In this document: positions 1 to 6,667 of the stretch, piece after piece
Position numbering within the stretch: the first letter of the stretch is position 1
How the letters are laid out: every line of letters starts with the position of its first letter
Origin: Paenibacillus pabuli
Lineage (GTDB): Bacteria > Bacillota > Bacilli > Paenibacillales > Paenibacillaceae
Length of the DNA stretch: 64,000 nucleotides
NCBI RefSeq assembly: GCF_023101145.1
Contig: NZ_CP073714.1
Span: forward strand, 5,270,001-5,334,000
Direction of reading: 5' to 3'
Made by a program: the position numbers and the translations under genes
Notes under the pieces: model-generated
Seen by the model: only the letters and a program-made list of their open reading frames with translations
The model's database searches: none
What the model was told of the DNA's origin: nothing

Positions 1-266
1 CCGACCATCGCTCCGCCAAGAATACGCGGTAACCGAATCTCCCATATGATCTGATGCGGAGTCAGTTCAGGATTAAAGTTAAAAATGGCCTCCCATACAA
101 CGCCCAACTTGATATCTGCGGCCCCAAACGAAATGGACAATGCCATACCCAGCGCGAGCAGCAGAATACCCCCGGTCAGGATTAATGTGGCAGCCCAGGG
201 ACGAGTGTGGATTTTGGCAGTCGGTGATTCTGTAGGTTGACTTGCCGATGAAACTTTCGAACTCAT
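1..266 (-). CDS. FecCD-family siderophore ABC transporter permease, N-terminal part
   Basis: This is the first 88 codons of an integral membrane permease that runs off the left edge. The start ATG at 266 follows a GGTGGGGG stretch. After about 22 polar residues comes a hydrophobic helix (LILTGGILLLALGMALSI), then a segment ending in IRLPRILGGAMVG. That last motif is the typical RLPR-(I/T)-L-x-x-x-x-V-G signature of FecCD/BtuC-type iron-siderophore permeases. Such proteins import ferric siderophores together with a substrate lipoprotein and an ATPase, which would lie outside the window. A Fur box and promoter upstream (349-387) fit iron repression. The family call is firm; the specific siderophore cannot be told from this fragment. 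Confidence 0.85.
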   Translation of the reverse strand, partial: MSSKVSSASQPTESPTAKIHTRPWAATLILTGGILLLALGMALSISFGAADIKLGVVWEAIFNFNPELTPHQIIWEIRLPRILGGAMV

Positions 267-348
267 ATGCCCCCACCCTTGTTATGAGTGGTGTAGACAG
301 TTCCTATGTACATAACAATCACCTCTCTATTCATTCCAAAGCTTATAA

Positions 349-363
349 TGATATTGATTATCA
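349..363 (-). promoter_or_regulatory. Fur box
   Basis: TGATATTGATTATCA matches the 7-1-7 Fur consensus TGATAATNATTATCA at all but one defined position. It overlaps the predicted -10 element of the siderophore permease promoter, the expected place for an iron-dependent repressor. Confidence 0.82.
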
Positions 364-387
364 TTCCCATAAATCATTGTATGTCAA
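359..387 (-). promoter_or_regulatory. SigA-type promoter of the siderophore permease
   Basis: Read on the minus strand, a perfect -35 TTGACA (382-387) is followed after 17 bases by ATGATA (359-364). The -10 lies at the edge of the Fur box. The distance to the start codon at 266 leaves a leader of roughly 85 nt. Confidence 0.6.
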
Positions 388-448
388 CTAACGTTCTCTG
401 GCAATGGACAAATGGGACAAGTTTATTGCATAAATGAATTTTTGTACT

Positions 449-484
449 AAAAAAGCTGCATGGAGTATAAGAACTCCATACAGC
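449..484 (-). terminator. Intrinsic terminator of the glycerophosphodiesterase gene
   Basis: Minus-strand hairpin GCTGTATGGAGT / ACTCCATGCAGC (12 bp with one G-U) with a 6-nt loop, followed directly by six T. It lies 21 bp after the stop codon at 505. Confidence 0.9.
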
Positions 485-504
485 ACCTTGGTCTTTATTA
501 TAAA

Positions 505-1242
505 TTAATGACTATGTACAGCCATCAATGCTGCCAGTACATCAGGCACATCGGTAATGATTCCCCGTACACCCATGTCGATCAGCTTCTGCATTTCAGC
601 AGGATCATTCACTGTAAACGGATGTGTTGCTATTCCCTGAGCCAGTGCAGCAGCAACTTCTTCTTGTGTTACAGCCAGCTTGTACGGATGCAGAGCGGAG
701 GCTTCCAGTTTGGCAGCATAATCGTATGGACGGTACAACTTTTCCATATATAGAAGCGCTGTGCGAATTTCGGGGGCAAGACGTTTGCACCTCACTAACG
801 AGGCATGATTGAAGCTGGATAGAATCACCTTTTGTTCTATACCCCAATCCCGAATCGCTTGGATCAACTTTTCTTCCATTCCCTTATAGCTAACAATACC
901 ATTTTTCAATTCCAAGTTAAGTAGGATGTCTTTCCCTCGAACCAGATCGAATAATTCATCCAAAGATGGAATACGTTCACCAGCAAAATCAGCATGGAAC
1001 CAAGCTCCTGCGTCCAGAGTACGCAATTCTTCAAACGATTTATCCTTGACCCAGCCTTCTGCTCCGGCAGTGCGGGTTAACGTCTCATCATGGATCAGTA
1101 CCAGTCTACCATCACTGGACAGCTGGACATCTGTTTCAATGCCTGTCGCTCCAAGCTGCAAACTGCGTTCAAACGCAACCATTGTATTCTCGGGACATAC
1201 GGCAGATGCTCCCCTATGGGCGATATTTTCAATTCTTTTCAT
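505..1242 (-). CDS. Glycerophosphodiester phosphodiesterase family protein
   Basis: A 245-residue cytosolic GDPD-fold enzyme, expected to hydrolyse glycerophosphodiesters to glycerol-3-phosphate and an alcohol. The catalytic signature is complete: HRG at residues 9-11 with PENT at 17-20, the metal ligands E36 and D38 in ETDVQLSSDG, and H51 in IHDETL. The C-terminal segment GVRGIITDVPDVL is also family-typical. No signal peptide is visible, so it is the UgpQ-like intracellular type rather than secreted GlpQ. The start ATG has a good ribosome site (AGGAGGCGCTGGA before ATG). It is monocistronic, closed by its own terminator. The precise substrate is not inferable. Confidence 0.9.
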   Translation of the reverse strand: MKRIENIAHRGASAVCPENTMVAFERSLQLGATGIETDVQLSSDGRLVLIHDETLTRTAGAEGWVKDKSFEELRTLDAGAWFHADFAGERIPSLDELFDLVRGKDILLNLELKNGIVSYKGMEEKLIQAIRDWGIEQKVILSSFNHASLVRCKRLAPEIRTALLYMEKLYRPYDYAAKLEASALHPYKLAVTQEEVAAALAQGIATHPFTVNDPAEMQKLIDMGVRGIITDVPDVLAALMAVHSH

Positions 1243-1461
1243 TCCAGCGCCTCCTGACGTTCATCATGGACTCTATGATTCTCACTATACACACAGTTTG
1301 TCATACCTGTATTAACAGAACGTTTAATTGAATACGCTGTCCGTGTATAGGCAACATCTTGGAAGGCTAGGGATTCACTCATTTTGTGAACTCATCTGTA
1401 AAGCAAACATAATATAGTATCAGTCATAGACAACTGCACTCCGCTGTAAGGAGGTCGCCCA

Positions 1462-1800
1462 TTGAAACCCCTAACGACAAAGAAAACCGTATCTTCCAAA
1501 TCATCCTCCAAAAAAGTCCCTTTGACCCGCATTTCCGCGAAAAACAGGTCGGGCCGACCCGGCAGTAGATCCAGAACTTCTCCCGGATCACGACAACATA
1601 TGACACGGGCGTCTGTTCGAGGGTTAGCTGTGCCTGACAAAACGAGCAATCAATCCTCTGTTTCTGAAATACAACACGGTCTGGATCAATTGGCCTTTAT
1701 CGCGGCTATTCTGGCTCTTATTGCTGCGGCAATCGGGCTGTATATTGCCTGGAAAACACTCAGTTTGCCTGGTGGTGGTGGTGCGGAGGTAACCGTTTGA
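1462..1800 (+). CDS. Small membrane protein with basic Ser-rich N-terminal tail (unknown)
   Basis: A 112-residue protein of unknown function. The start is a TTG fixed by a near-perfect ribosome site, AAGGAGGT, 7 nt upstream; there is no suitable ATG. Residues 1-60 are rich in Lys, Arg and Ser (for example KTVSSKSSSKK). A single hydrophobic helix follows at about 77-100 (LAFIAAILALIAAAIGLYIAW), and the last residues are Gly-rich. The predicted topology is a cationic tail on one side of the membrane and a very short tail on the other. It is monocistronic, opposite to its neighbours, and followed by a terminator. I recognise no family. Confidence 0.65.
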   Translation: MKPLTTKKTVSSKSSSKKVPLTRISAKNRSGRPGSRSRTSPGSRQHMTRASVRGLAVPDKTSNQSSVSEIQHGLDQLAFIAAILALIAAAIGLYIAWKTLSLPGGGGAEVTV

Positions 1801-1812
1801 CCTCCGTATCAC

Positions 1813-1844
1813 CTCTGTCTCTTTTATTGAGGCAGAGTTTTTTT
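1813..1844 (+). terminator. Intrinsic terminator after the 112-aa membrane protein
   Basis: CTCTGTCTC / GAGGCAGAG stem (one wobble pair) with a 7-nt loop and a run of seven T, 12 bp after the stop at 1800. Confidence 0.88.
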
Positions 1845-1869
1845 ACAGACAGAAAAAAACCGTTCCCCT

Positions 1870-1894
1870 GAGACGTCGACCGTACCGACGTCTC
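1870..1894 (-). terminator. Perfect 9-bp hairpin downstream of the YjcZ-type gene
   Basis: GAGACGTCG / CGACGTCTC with a 7-nt loop. On the minus strand a T-run (complement of 1852-1859) begins about 10 nt beyond the stem, so it is an imperfect terminator for the small gene at 1966-2097. A second palindrome, CATTGCC-CC-GGCAATG at 1921-1936, lies between the two. Confidence 0.5.
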
Positions 1895-1965
1895 TTTGGA
1901 AAGGCCATTTCTTTAACGGGCATTGCCCCGGCAATGATATCATGCCCCGGAATGGCTGATCGAAA

Positions 1966-2097
1966 TTACACTATGAATGTACGAGAAATGATAACAAGCA
2001 GGATGAACAATACCAGAATTGCGCCAGTTGATGTCCATGCTCCACCGCCAAAGCCGCCGTATCCGTAACCGTATCCTGTGCCTTTGATTTCGCTCAT
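1966..2097 (-). CDS. YjcZ-family sporulation protein (43 aa)
   Basis: A 43-residue protein beginning MSEIKGTGYGYGYGGFGGG and continuing into one hydrophobic helix, AILVLFILLVIISRTFIV. A short Gly/Tyr-rich head followed by a conserved AILVLFILLVII helix is the hallmark of the YjcZ family, small proteins linked to sporulation in Bacillales. AAGGGAG lies 8 nt before the ATG. A second member occurs at 15411-15536 with the same helix. The function is not established; a membrane or spore-coat location is inferred from the helix. Confidence 0.88.
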   Translation of the reverse strand: MSEIKGTGYGYGYGGFGGGAWTSTGAILVLFILLVIISRTFIV

Positions 2098-2195
2098 GAG
2101 TGACACTCCCTTCTATTAAGAAAGTACACTATAGACTATGCCTGGGGAGGGAACTTGCTTGGGCGCATCGGAAAGTTTTCCGCTGGAGCGGGTAG

Positions 2196-2780
2196 TTATT
2201 TATCATGAAGCTGTGACCACTTCTGGGTCAACTGTACCGGAATATAGGATGACATCCGGTTCAACAGTTCCGCCGGATCAGATTCCAGACTCCATAGACT
2301 GAGATGTGAAGTATTGGAGAATCCTTCATGCACGCTGTGCTCAACCATTTTCATCAACGGCTCATAATATCCATTCACATTTAACAAACCGACGGGTTTA
2401 CGATGAATGCCGATTTGTGCCCAGCAAAGAACCTCGAATAATTCCTCAAATGTCCCCATGCCACCAGGAAGAGCTACAAAGCCATCGGATAACTGGGCCA
2501 TCGTTGCCTTGCGTTCATGCATCGTCCCCACTTCAATCAACTGCGTAAGACCACCATGTACGACTTCTCCACGAAATAAGCCAGTCGGCATGACACCAAT
2601 TACTTCTCCACCCTGCTCCAGAGCAGCATCCGCGACCGCACCCATTAATCCCATACATGAACCGCCATAGACAAGTGCGTACCCACGATCGGCGATCTGT
2701 TGACCCAATTTAATTGCCTGCTGTGTGTAATCGGGGTGATTTCCCGGGTTGGAGCCTGCAAAAACACATATACGTTTCAA
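2196..2780 (-). CDS. LOG-family (TIGR00730) Rossmann-fold protein
   Basis: A 194-residue protein of the LOG / lysine-decarboxylase-like family; members cleave nucleoside 5'-monophosphates such as cytokinin riboside phosphates into base and ribose-5-phosphate. The signature PGGMGTFEE is at residues 105-113 and the preceding R90-K91 is present. The N-terminus MKRICVFAGSNPG is the usual beta-alpha nucleotide-binding start. The start codon is TTG at 2780, supported by AAGGAGTGA six nt upstream. It is a single gene with no operon partner. Whether nucleotide or another substrate is used cannot be read from sequence. Confidence 0.88.
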   Translation of the reverse strand: MKRICVFAGSNPGNHPDYTQQAIKLGQQIADRGYALVYGGSCMGLMGAVADAALEQGGEVIGVMPTGLFRGEVVHGGLTQLIEVGTMHERKATMAQLSDGFVALPGGMGTFEELFEVLCWAQIGIHRKPVGLLNVNGYYEPLMKMVEHSVHEGFSNTSHLSLWSLESDPAELLNRMSSYIPVQLTQKWSQLHDK

Positions 2781-2868
2781 TGGGTTTCACTCCTTCTCAT
2801 GGTCTATTTCATTAGTGTATAACATGAATGTAAATACTATGTTACCTCACTCATCATACACAAGTGAA

Positions 2869-2903
2869 CAAAAAAACACCCGACCGTTTGCAGCCGGCCG
2901 GGC
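2869..2903 (-). terminator. Intrinsic terminator of the 139-aa gene
   Basis: Minus strand CCCGGCCG / CGGTCGGG stem with an 8-nt loop followed by TG and seven T. It ends the ung/hypothetical transcription unit, about 110 bp after the stop at 3015. Confidence 0.85.
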
Positions 2904-3014
2904 TTCCATATTTAGTACACATCATTTAGAAGGGGTTGTTATACTGTTTACTATAAAGGCCGAACATTAAATCCATATGATCTTTGCATGAAATGAATAT
3001 TAAATTCAGTGGAC

Positions 3015-3434
3015 CTATCGTATTCCACGTCGTGAGCGCACCACAAACATATGCTTGTCCTTACGAAGAATCCGGCCGTCTGCAAGCTCAACCTGATCAT
3101 CATCATGGCGTATAATCGTTGTGGATAAGGCTACAATTTTGGCCCGACGCCAAATCATAACCTGTGATTTAAAATAGATAGCATTTTCAAACTGTACGGC
3201 CTTTTTCATCACATATCCGACCCTATGCACCTCGGAACGCGCTTTTTTCAAAGGAAGGCTCTCTTCAGGCAGAGGCCGGATCATTGCGATATTGTCGAAC
3301 GATACCTTAATTCGCTTTGGTCCGATTCGTACACAATCCGCTTCTTCATCCCACTCGACCAGCGTTCCTTTCAGTGGCTCTCGTATGCCGGTTGCGCGAT
3401 ATACGGCAACTTTCCGTCCTACCCAATGTCGCAA
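3015..3434 (-). CDS. Conserved hypothetical protein downstream of ung
   Basis: A basic protein of about 139 residues that I do not recognise. It begins with a segment resembling a small SH3/Sm-like beta barrel (RKVAVYRATGIREPLKGTLV, then WDEEADCVRIG). I place the start at TTG 3434 because the sequence just upstream, AACGGGGGTGA, matches the anti-SD target AAAGGAGGTGA at 9 of 11 bases with 8 nt from the G-run to TTG. The GTG at 3443 is part of that ribosome site, and a TTG at 3488 would overlap ung with poor spacing. It lies 19 bp after ung and is probably co-transcribed with it. No role in repair is shown by sequence. Confidence 0.65.
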   Translation of the reverse strand: MRHWVGRKVAVYRATGIREPLKGTLVEWDEEADCVRIGPKRIKVSFDNIAMIRPLPEESLPLKKARSEVHRVGYVMKKAVQFENAIYFKSQVMIWRRAKIVALSTTIIRHDDDQVELADGRILRKDKHMFVVRSRRGIR

Positions 3435-3453
3435 TGCCTTCACCCCCGTTTTT

Positions 3454-4122
3454 CTAGTTTTCCGGTATCGTCCAATCAATCGGTTCAATACCTTTGGAGG
3501 TCAAGAATTCATTGGCTTTGGAAAAAGGACGACTGCCCAGGAAGCCACGATGCGCTGCAAGTGGACTTGGATGCGTAGATTCCAACACCAGGTGTTTGTC
3601 CCGGTTAATGAATGCCCCTTTCTTCTGAGCATGGCTGCCCCAAAGCATAAATACCATCGGTTCGGAACGTTCATTCAACGCCCGGATTACAGCGTCTGTA
3701 AACGTCTGCCATCCCAGTCCCTGATGGGAGTTCGGCTGCCCTTCTCGTACCGTCAGAACCGCATTAAGCAACAGCACACCCTGCTCTGCCCAATGAACCA
3801 GCGATCCGTGATTCGGAATCGGCAGACCCAGATCCGCGTGGAGCTCCTTATATATATTTTTCAAAGAAGGAGGAATGCGCACCCCCGGTCTGACCGAGAA
3901 ACTTAATCCTTGAGCCTGACCCGCTCCGTGATAAGGGTCCTGACCGATAATAACGGCCTTGACACTATGATACGGGGTCAATTTTAGAGCCGAGAACAAA
4001 TCTTCCTTCGGTGGAAAGATGGTCTGTGTTTTATACTCTGCGGCGAGTGCATAACGAATATTGTTGAAATACTCCGCTTCAGTCTCTTCCTTGAGCACAG
4101 TGTCCCAATCGTTATCAAACAT
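3454..4122 (-). CDS. ung: Uracil-DNA glycosylase, family 1
   Basis: A 222-residue cytosolic repair enzyme that removes uracil from DNA and starts base-excision repair. The family 1 motifs are intact: the water-activating loop GQDPYH at residues 60-65 (catalytic D62) and the minor-groove loop HPSPL at 184-188 (H184). LLLNAVLTVREGQPNSHQ is the uracil-pocket region with its conserved Asn. The start ATG at 4122 has AAAGGAG 9 nt upstream; a longer frame begins at 4212 but has neither a ribosome site nor homology. The length is normal for the family. Confidence 0.97.
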   Translation of the reverse strand: MFDNDWDTVLKEETEAEYFNNIRYALAAEYKTQTIFPPKEDLFSALKLTPYHSVKAVIIGQDPYHGAGQAQGLSFSVRPGVRIPPSLKNIYKELHADLGLPIPNHGSLVHWAEQGVLLLNAVLTVREGQPNSHQGLGWQTFTDAVIRALNERSEPMVFMLWGSHAQKKGAFINRDKHLVLESTHPSPLAAHRGFLGSRPFSKANEFLTSKGIEPIDWTIPEN

Positions 4123-4306
4123 ATGTATAGGCTCCTTTCCCTGATGAATACATATCCGTGCAGCCCACATAACGGACTGCCACCTGCGAGAGCCGTCTTC
4201 TGCGCGACTCATAGACTATCCACCATTTTAACATAACCGGGGACAGCAGACCAGAAGTGTACACCAGGGGATAGGATCGCCTGTCTAACCAATCTTACTT
4301 CAGAAA

Positions 4307-5527
4307 TCAAACTTGAACGGGTACAACCTCATCTTTGTTGACCAACACGGTACTTATTCTTCTGAGCCCTTCTTCAAGAACCGAACGCGGACATGCCAGG
4401 TTCAGGCGGATACATCCGCCCCCATTAGCTACAAACATATGACCATCTTCAAGCAATACCCCCGCTTGTTCAGCGAAAAATAAGGGCAGGTTTACATTTT
4501 CGGGGACGTATGCCGTGATATCAATCCATGCCAGATACGTAGCTTCCGGAATATGAAAGACCGCCTGTGGCAGATAGCGTTTCACATACTGGTCCACAAA
4601 AGCAAAGTTATCATCGAGATACGTTTTCAACTGTTTCAGCCATTCGTCACCATGTTCGTAAGCAGCTTGAGTCGCAGCAATGCTCAGCGGATTTTTGAAC
4701 CCATAATGGCGGGTTTGCCAGATCGTTCGAAGCCCTTCATTTGCAATAATGACGTTGGAGAACATGAGGCCCGCCATGTTGAACGTTTTGCTCGGCGACA
4801 TACAGGTAACGATTCGATCTGTACCTGGAAACAGCTTGGCAAGAGGCGTATGCTTCTTCCCTGTACGCAGCAAGTCACAATGAATTTCATCCGAGATGAT
4901 CCACACGTTATGATTCAGACAGATCTCGCCCACACGTTGTAACTCTTCTGTTGACCAGATACGTCCAGACGGGTTATGCGGATTGCAAAAAATACATAAC
5001 GTGACTTGTTCATCACTGGCTTTGGCTTCAAAATCTGCAAAGTCTATCGAATAATGTCCCTGCTCATTGATCAGATCTGAGCAAACCAGTTCAAGCTGAT
5101 TATGCTCCGCAGCCGATTTGAAAAAACCATAGGAGGGTGTCACAATCAGCACCTTCTCATTCGGTTTGCAAATGTATTCAACCAATTCATATAGAGCCGG
5201 AATGATCCCATGTGATGTCTCCAAATGTTCCTTGGGAAAAGACCAATTGTAGTAACGCTCCATCCAGTTGGAGACAGCTTCGTAATATGCCGGATCGAAC
5301 ACCTGAGAGTACCCCATGATTTTCCGGTCAAGACGCTCCTTGACTGCTTCGCGTATTTCGGGAGGCGTGGCAAACTCCATATCTGCAATCCACATGCGAA
5401 TAAATTCTTCATCCTTAAAGGGAAATTTCATATCTTCTGTTGCGTTAAAAATATATTGACGGAAACCATCTGTATTCATGGCATTGGTTCCTGTACGATC
5501 AATAATCTCATCAAAATCATACTTCAT
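4307..5527 (-). CDS. patB: PatB/MalY-type cystathionine beta-lyase (PLP C-S lyase)
   Basis: A 406-residue fold-type I PLP enzyme of the MalY/PatB class, which cleaves C-S bonds (cystathionine to homocysteine, pyruvate and ammonia). The PLP lysine is K247 in SPSKTFN (244-250). The cofactor-binding CNPHNPSGR (181-189) and SDEIHCDLL (212-220) segments, and the N-terminal MWIADMEF, are characteristic of PatB rather than general aminotransferases. It is transcribed divergently from an XRE regulator (5774) across a 246-bp gap, suggesting local control. The natural substrate could be cystathionine, cystine or S-conjugates. Confidence 0.9.
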   Translation of the reverse strand: MKYDFDEIIDRTGTNAMNTDGFRQYIFNATEDMKFPFKDEEFIRMWIADMEFATPPEIREAVKERLDRKIMGYSQVFDPAYYEAVSNWMERYYNWSFPKEHLETSHGIIPALYELVEYICKPNEKVLIVTPSYGFFKSAAEHNQLELVCSDLINEQGHYSIDFADFEAKASDEQVTLCIFCNPHNPSGRIWSTEELQRVGEICLNHNVWIISDEIHCDLLRTGKKHTPLAKLFPGTDRIVTCMSPSKTFNMAGLMFSNVIIANEGLRTIWQTRHYGFKNPLSIAATQAAYEHGDEWLKQLKTYLDDNFAFVDQYVKRYLPQAVFHIPEATYLAWIDITAYVPENVNLPLFFAEQAGVLLEDGHMFVANGGGCIRLNLACPRSVLEEGLRRISTVLVNKDEVVPVQV

Positions 5528-5773
5528 AGCCTTCTGCGCCTCTTTCTTTCGTTTTCCATCCTGGGATGAGGTTCTGTTAGTGACATTATTTCATGGCTCA
5601 GAAGGTACATCAAACGCAATATAATCTATTCAGAAGAAACAAATCCCTCTTAATGTTTCATTATAATAGGTGTTTTCATGAAAAAAGTGTTATATTCTTC
5701 GTAGAAATTAATTTCACTACTGGGTTTCACCTTTTCTCATATTCTTAAGAAACTTAACAGAAGGAGATCCGAT
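5528..5773. promoter_or_regulatory. Divergent promoter region between patB and the XRE regulator
   Basis: A 246-bp AT-rich gap between two divergent genes. A likely extended -10 (GTTATATTC, about 5689-5697) points toward the regulator, and a partial inverted motif TTTCAT...ATGAAA lies around 5658-5686, which could be an operator. No promoter for patB is certain. Confidence 0.35.
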
Positions 5774-6481
5774 ATGAACACCATCAACAAAGAAGTGGGC
5801 AAGAAAATCCGTAATTTTCGCAAATGGAAAGGATTGACGGTTCAGCAGCTGGCGGATCGGATTCACAAAAGCAAAGCTACGCTGTCCAAATATGAGAGTG
5901 GTGATATTACGCTTGATGTGGTCACGCTGCATCAAATTGCCGATTCATTGAACATTCAGGTGGAGCAGCTGCTGTATATTGAGCCTAAGCAAGCATCCCC
6001 CCTTCTGAATACTGTTCCGTCCAGCTTTTTCAAAAATTCCACGCGGTTTTATTCGTACTTTTATGACGGGCGCAACAACAGCCTTATCCGTTGTGTCATT
6101 GATATGATGGCGCAGTCGGACGCCAATCGTTATCGAACCGTAATGTATATGAACGTCAAAAATTTTGAGAATTATCAGGAATGCGAAAATATGTATTGGG
6201 GTCACACCGAGCATTATGACACACTCACCACGCTGATTCTCAAAAATCAGGCCACACCGCTGGAAAACCTGTATATTAACATTCTGGCCTCTTTTCAGGA
6301 GTCCGAGAAAAAGTGGGGGTTGATGGCAGGCGTTTCCTTCCGCCCCTTTATGCCCATCGCATTGAAAATGTTATTCTCTCGAACGCCTTTGCCTGAAAAT
6401 CCGGAGTTATATAACGAGCTGAAAATTTCAAAAGAAGATCTGCGCACGTTAAAGATCTATAATATGCTCGCCGTTACCTAA
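5774..6481 (+). CDS. XRE-family helix-turn-helix regulator
   Basis: A 235-residue regulator. Residues 8-62 form a lambda-repressor-type helix-turn-helix (VGKKIRNFRKWKGLTVQQLA and KSKATLSKYESGDITLDVVT). The remaining 165 residues are a soluble C-terminal domain without a motif I recognise, probably for ligand sensing or oligomerisation. GAAGGAG precedes the ATG by 8 nt. The divergent arrangement with patB makes patB the most likely target, with autoregulation possible; that is inference from position only. Confidence 0.88.
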   Translation: MNTINKEVGKKIRNFRKWKGLTVQQLADRIHKSKATLSKYESGDITLDVVTLHQIADSLNIQVEQLLYIEPKQASPLLNTVPSSFFKNSTRFYSYFYDGRNNSLIRCVIDMMAQSDANRYRTVMYMNVKNFENYQECENMYWGHTEHYDTLTTLILKNQATPLENLYINILASFQESEKKWGLMAGVSFRPFMPIALKMLFSRTPLPENPELYNELKISKEDLRTLKIYNMLAVT

Positions 6482-6547
6482 ACCTTCAAATTAAGCCGGA
6501 TTGGTCAGATTGAATTGAATTGGATTGAAAAGAAACCCCTGAAACAA

Positions 6548-6596
6548 GAAAAGGGCTGCTTTTATAAGCTATTAAAGCTCATAAAAGCGCCCTTTG
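6548..6596 (-). terminator. Long hairpin terminator between convergent genes
   Basis: AAAGGGCTGCTTTTATAAGCT pairs with AGCTCATAAAAGCGCCCTTT, a stem of about 20 bp with one or two bulges. The minus-strand side is followed by TTTTCTTGTTTC, so it mainly ends the M16C peptidase transcript; it may also stop the convergent XRE gene. Confidence 0.75.
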
Positions 6597-6667
6597 GGAT
6601 TTAAATATGTCTGTCTTGCTGCTGCCAAGCGTTCTGCATTAGCATGGTTGTATCCTTCAACCAAGGA

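Noticed and set aside
79..276. 65-codon ORF at the left edge
   Set aside because: It is another frame of the siderophore permease, whose true frame starts at 266 and shows the RLPR motif.
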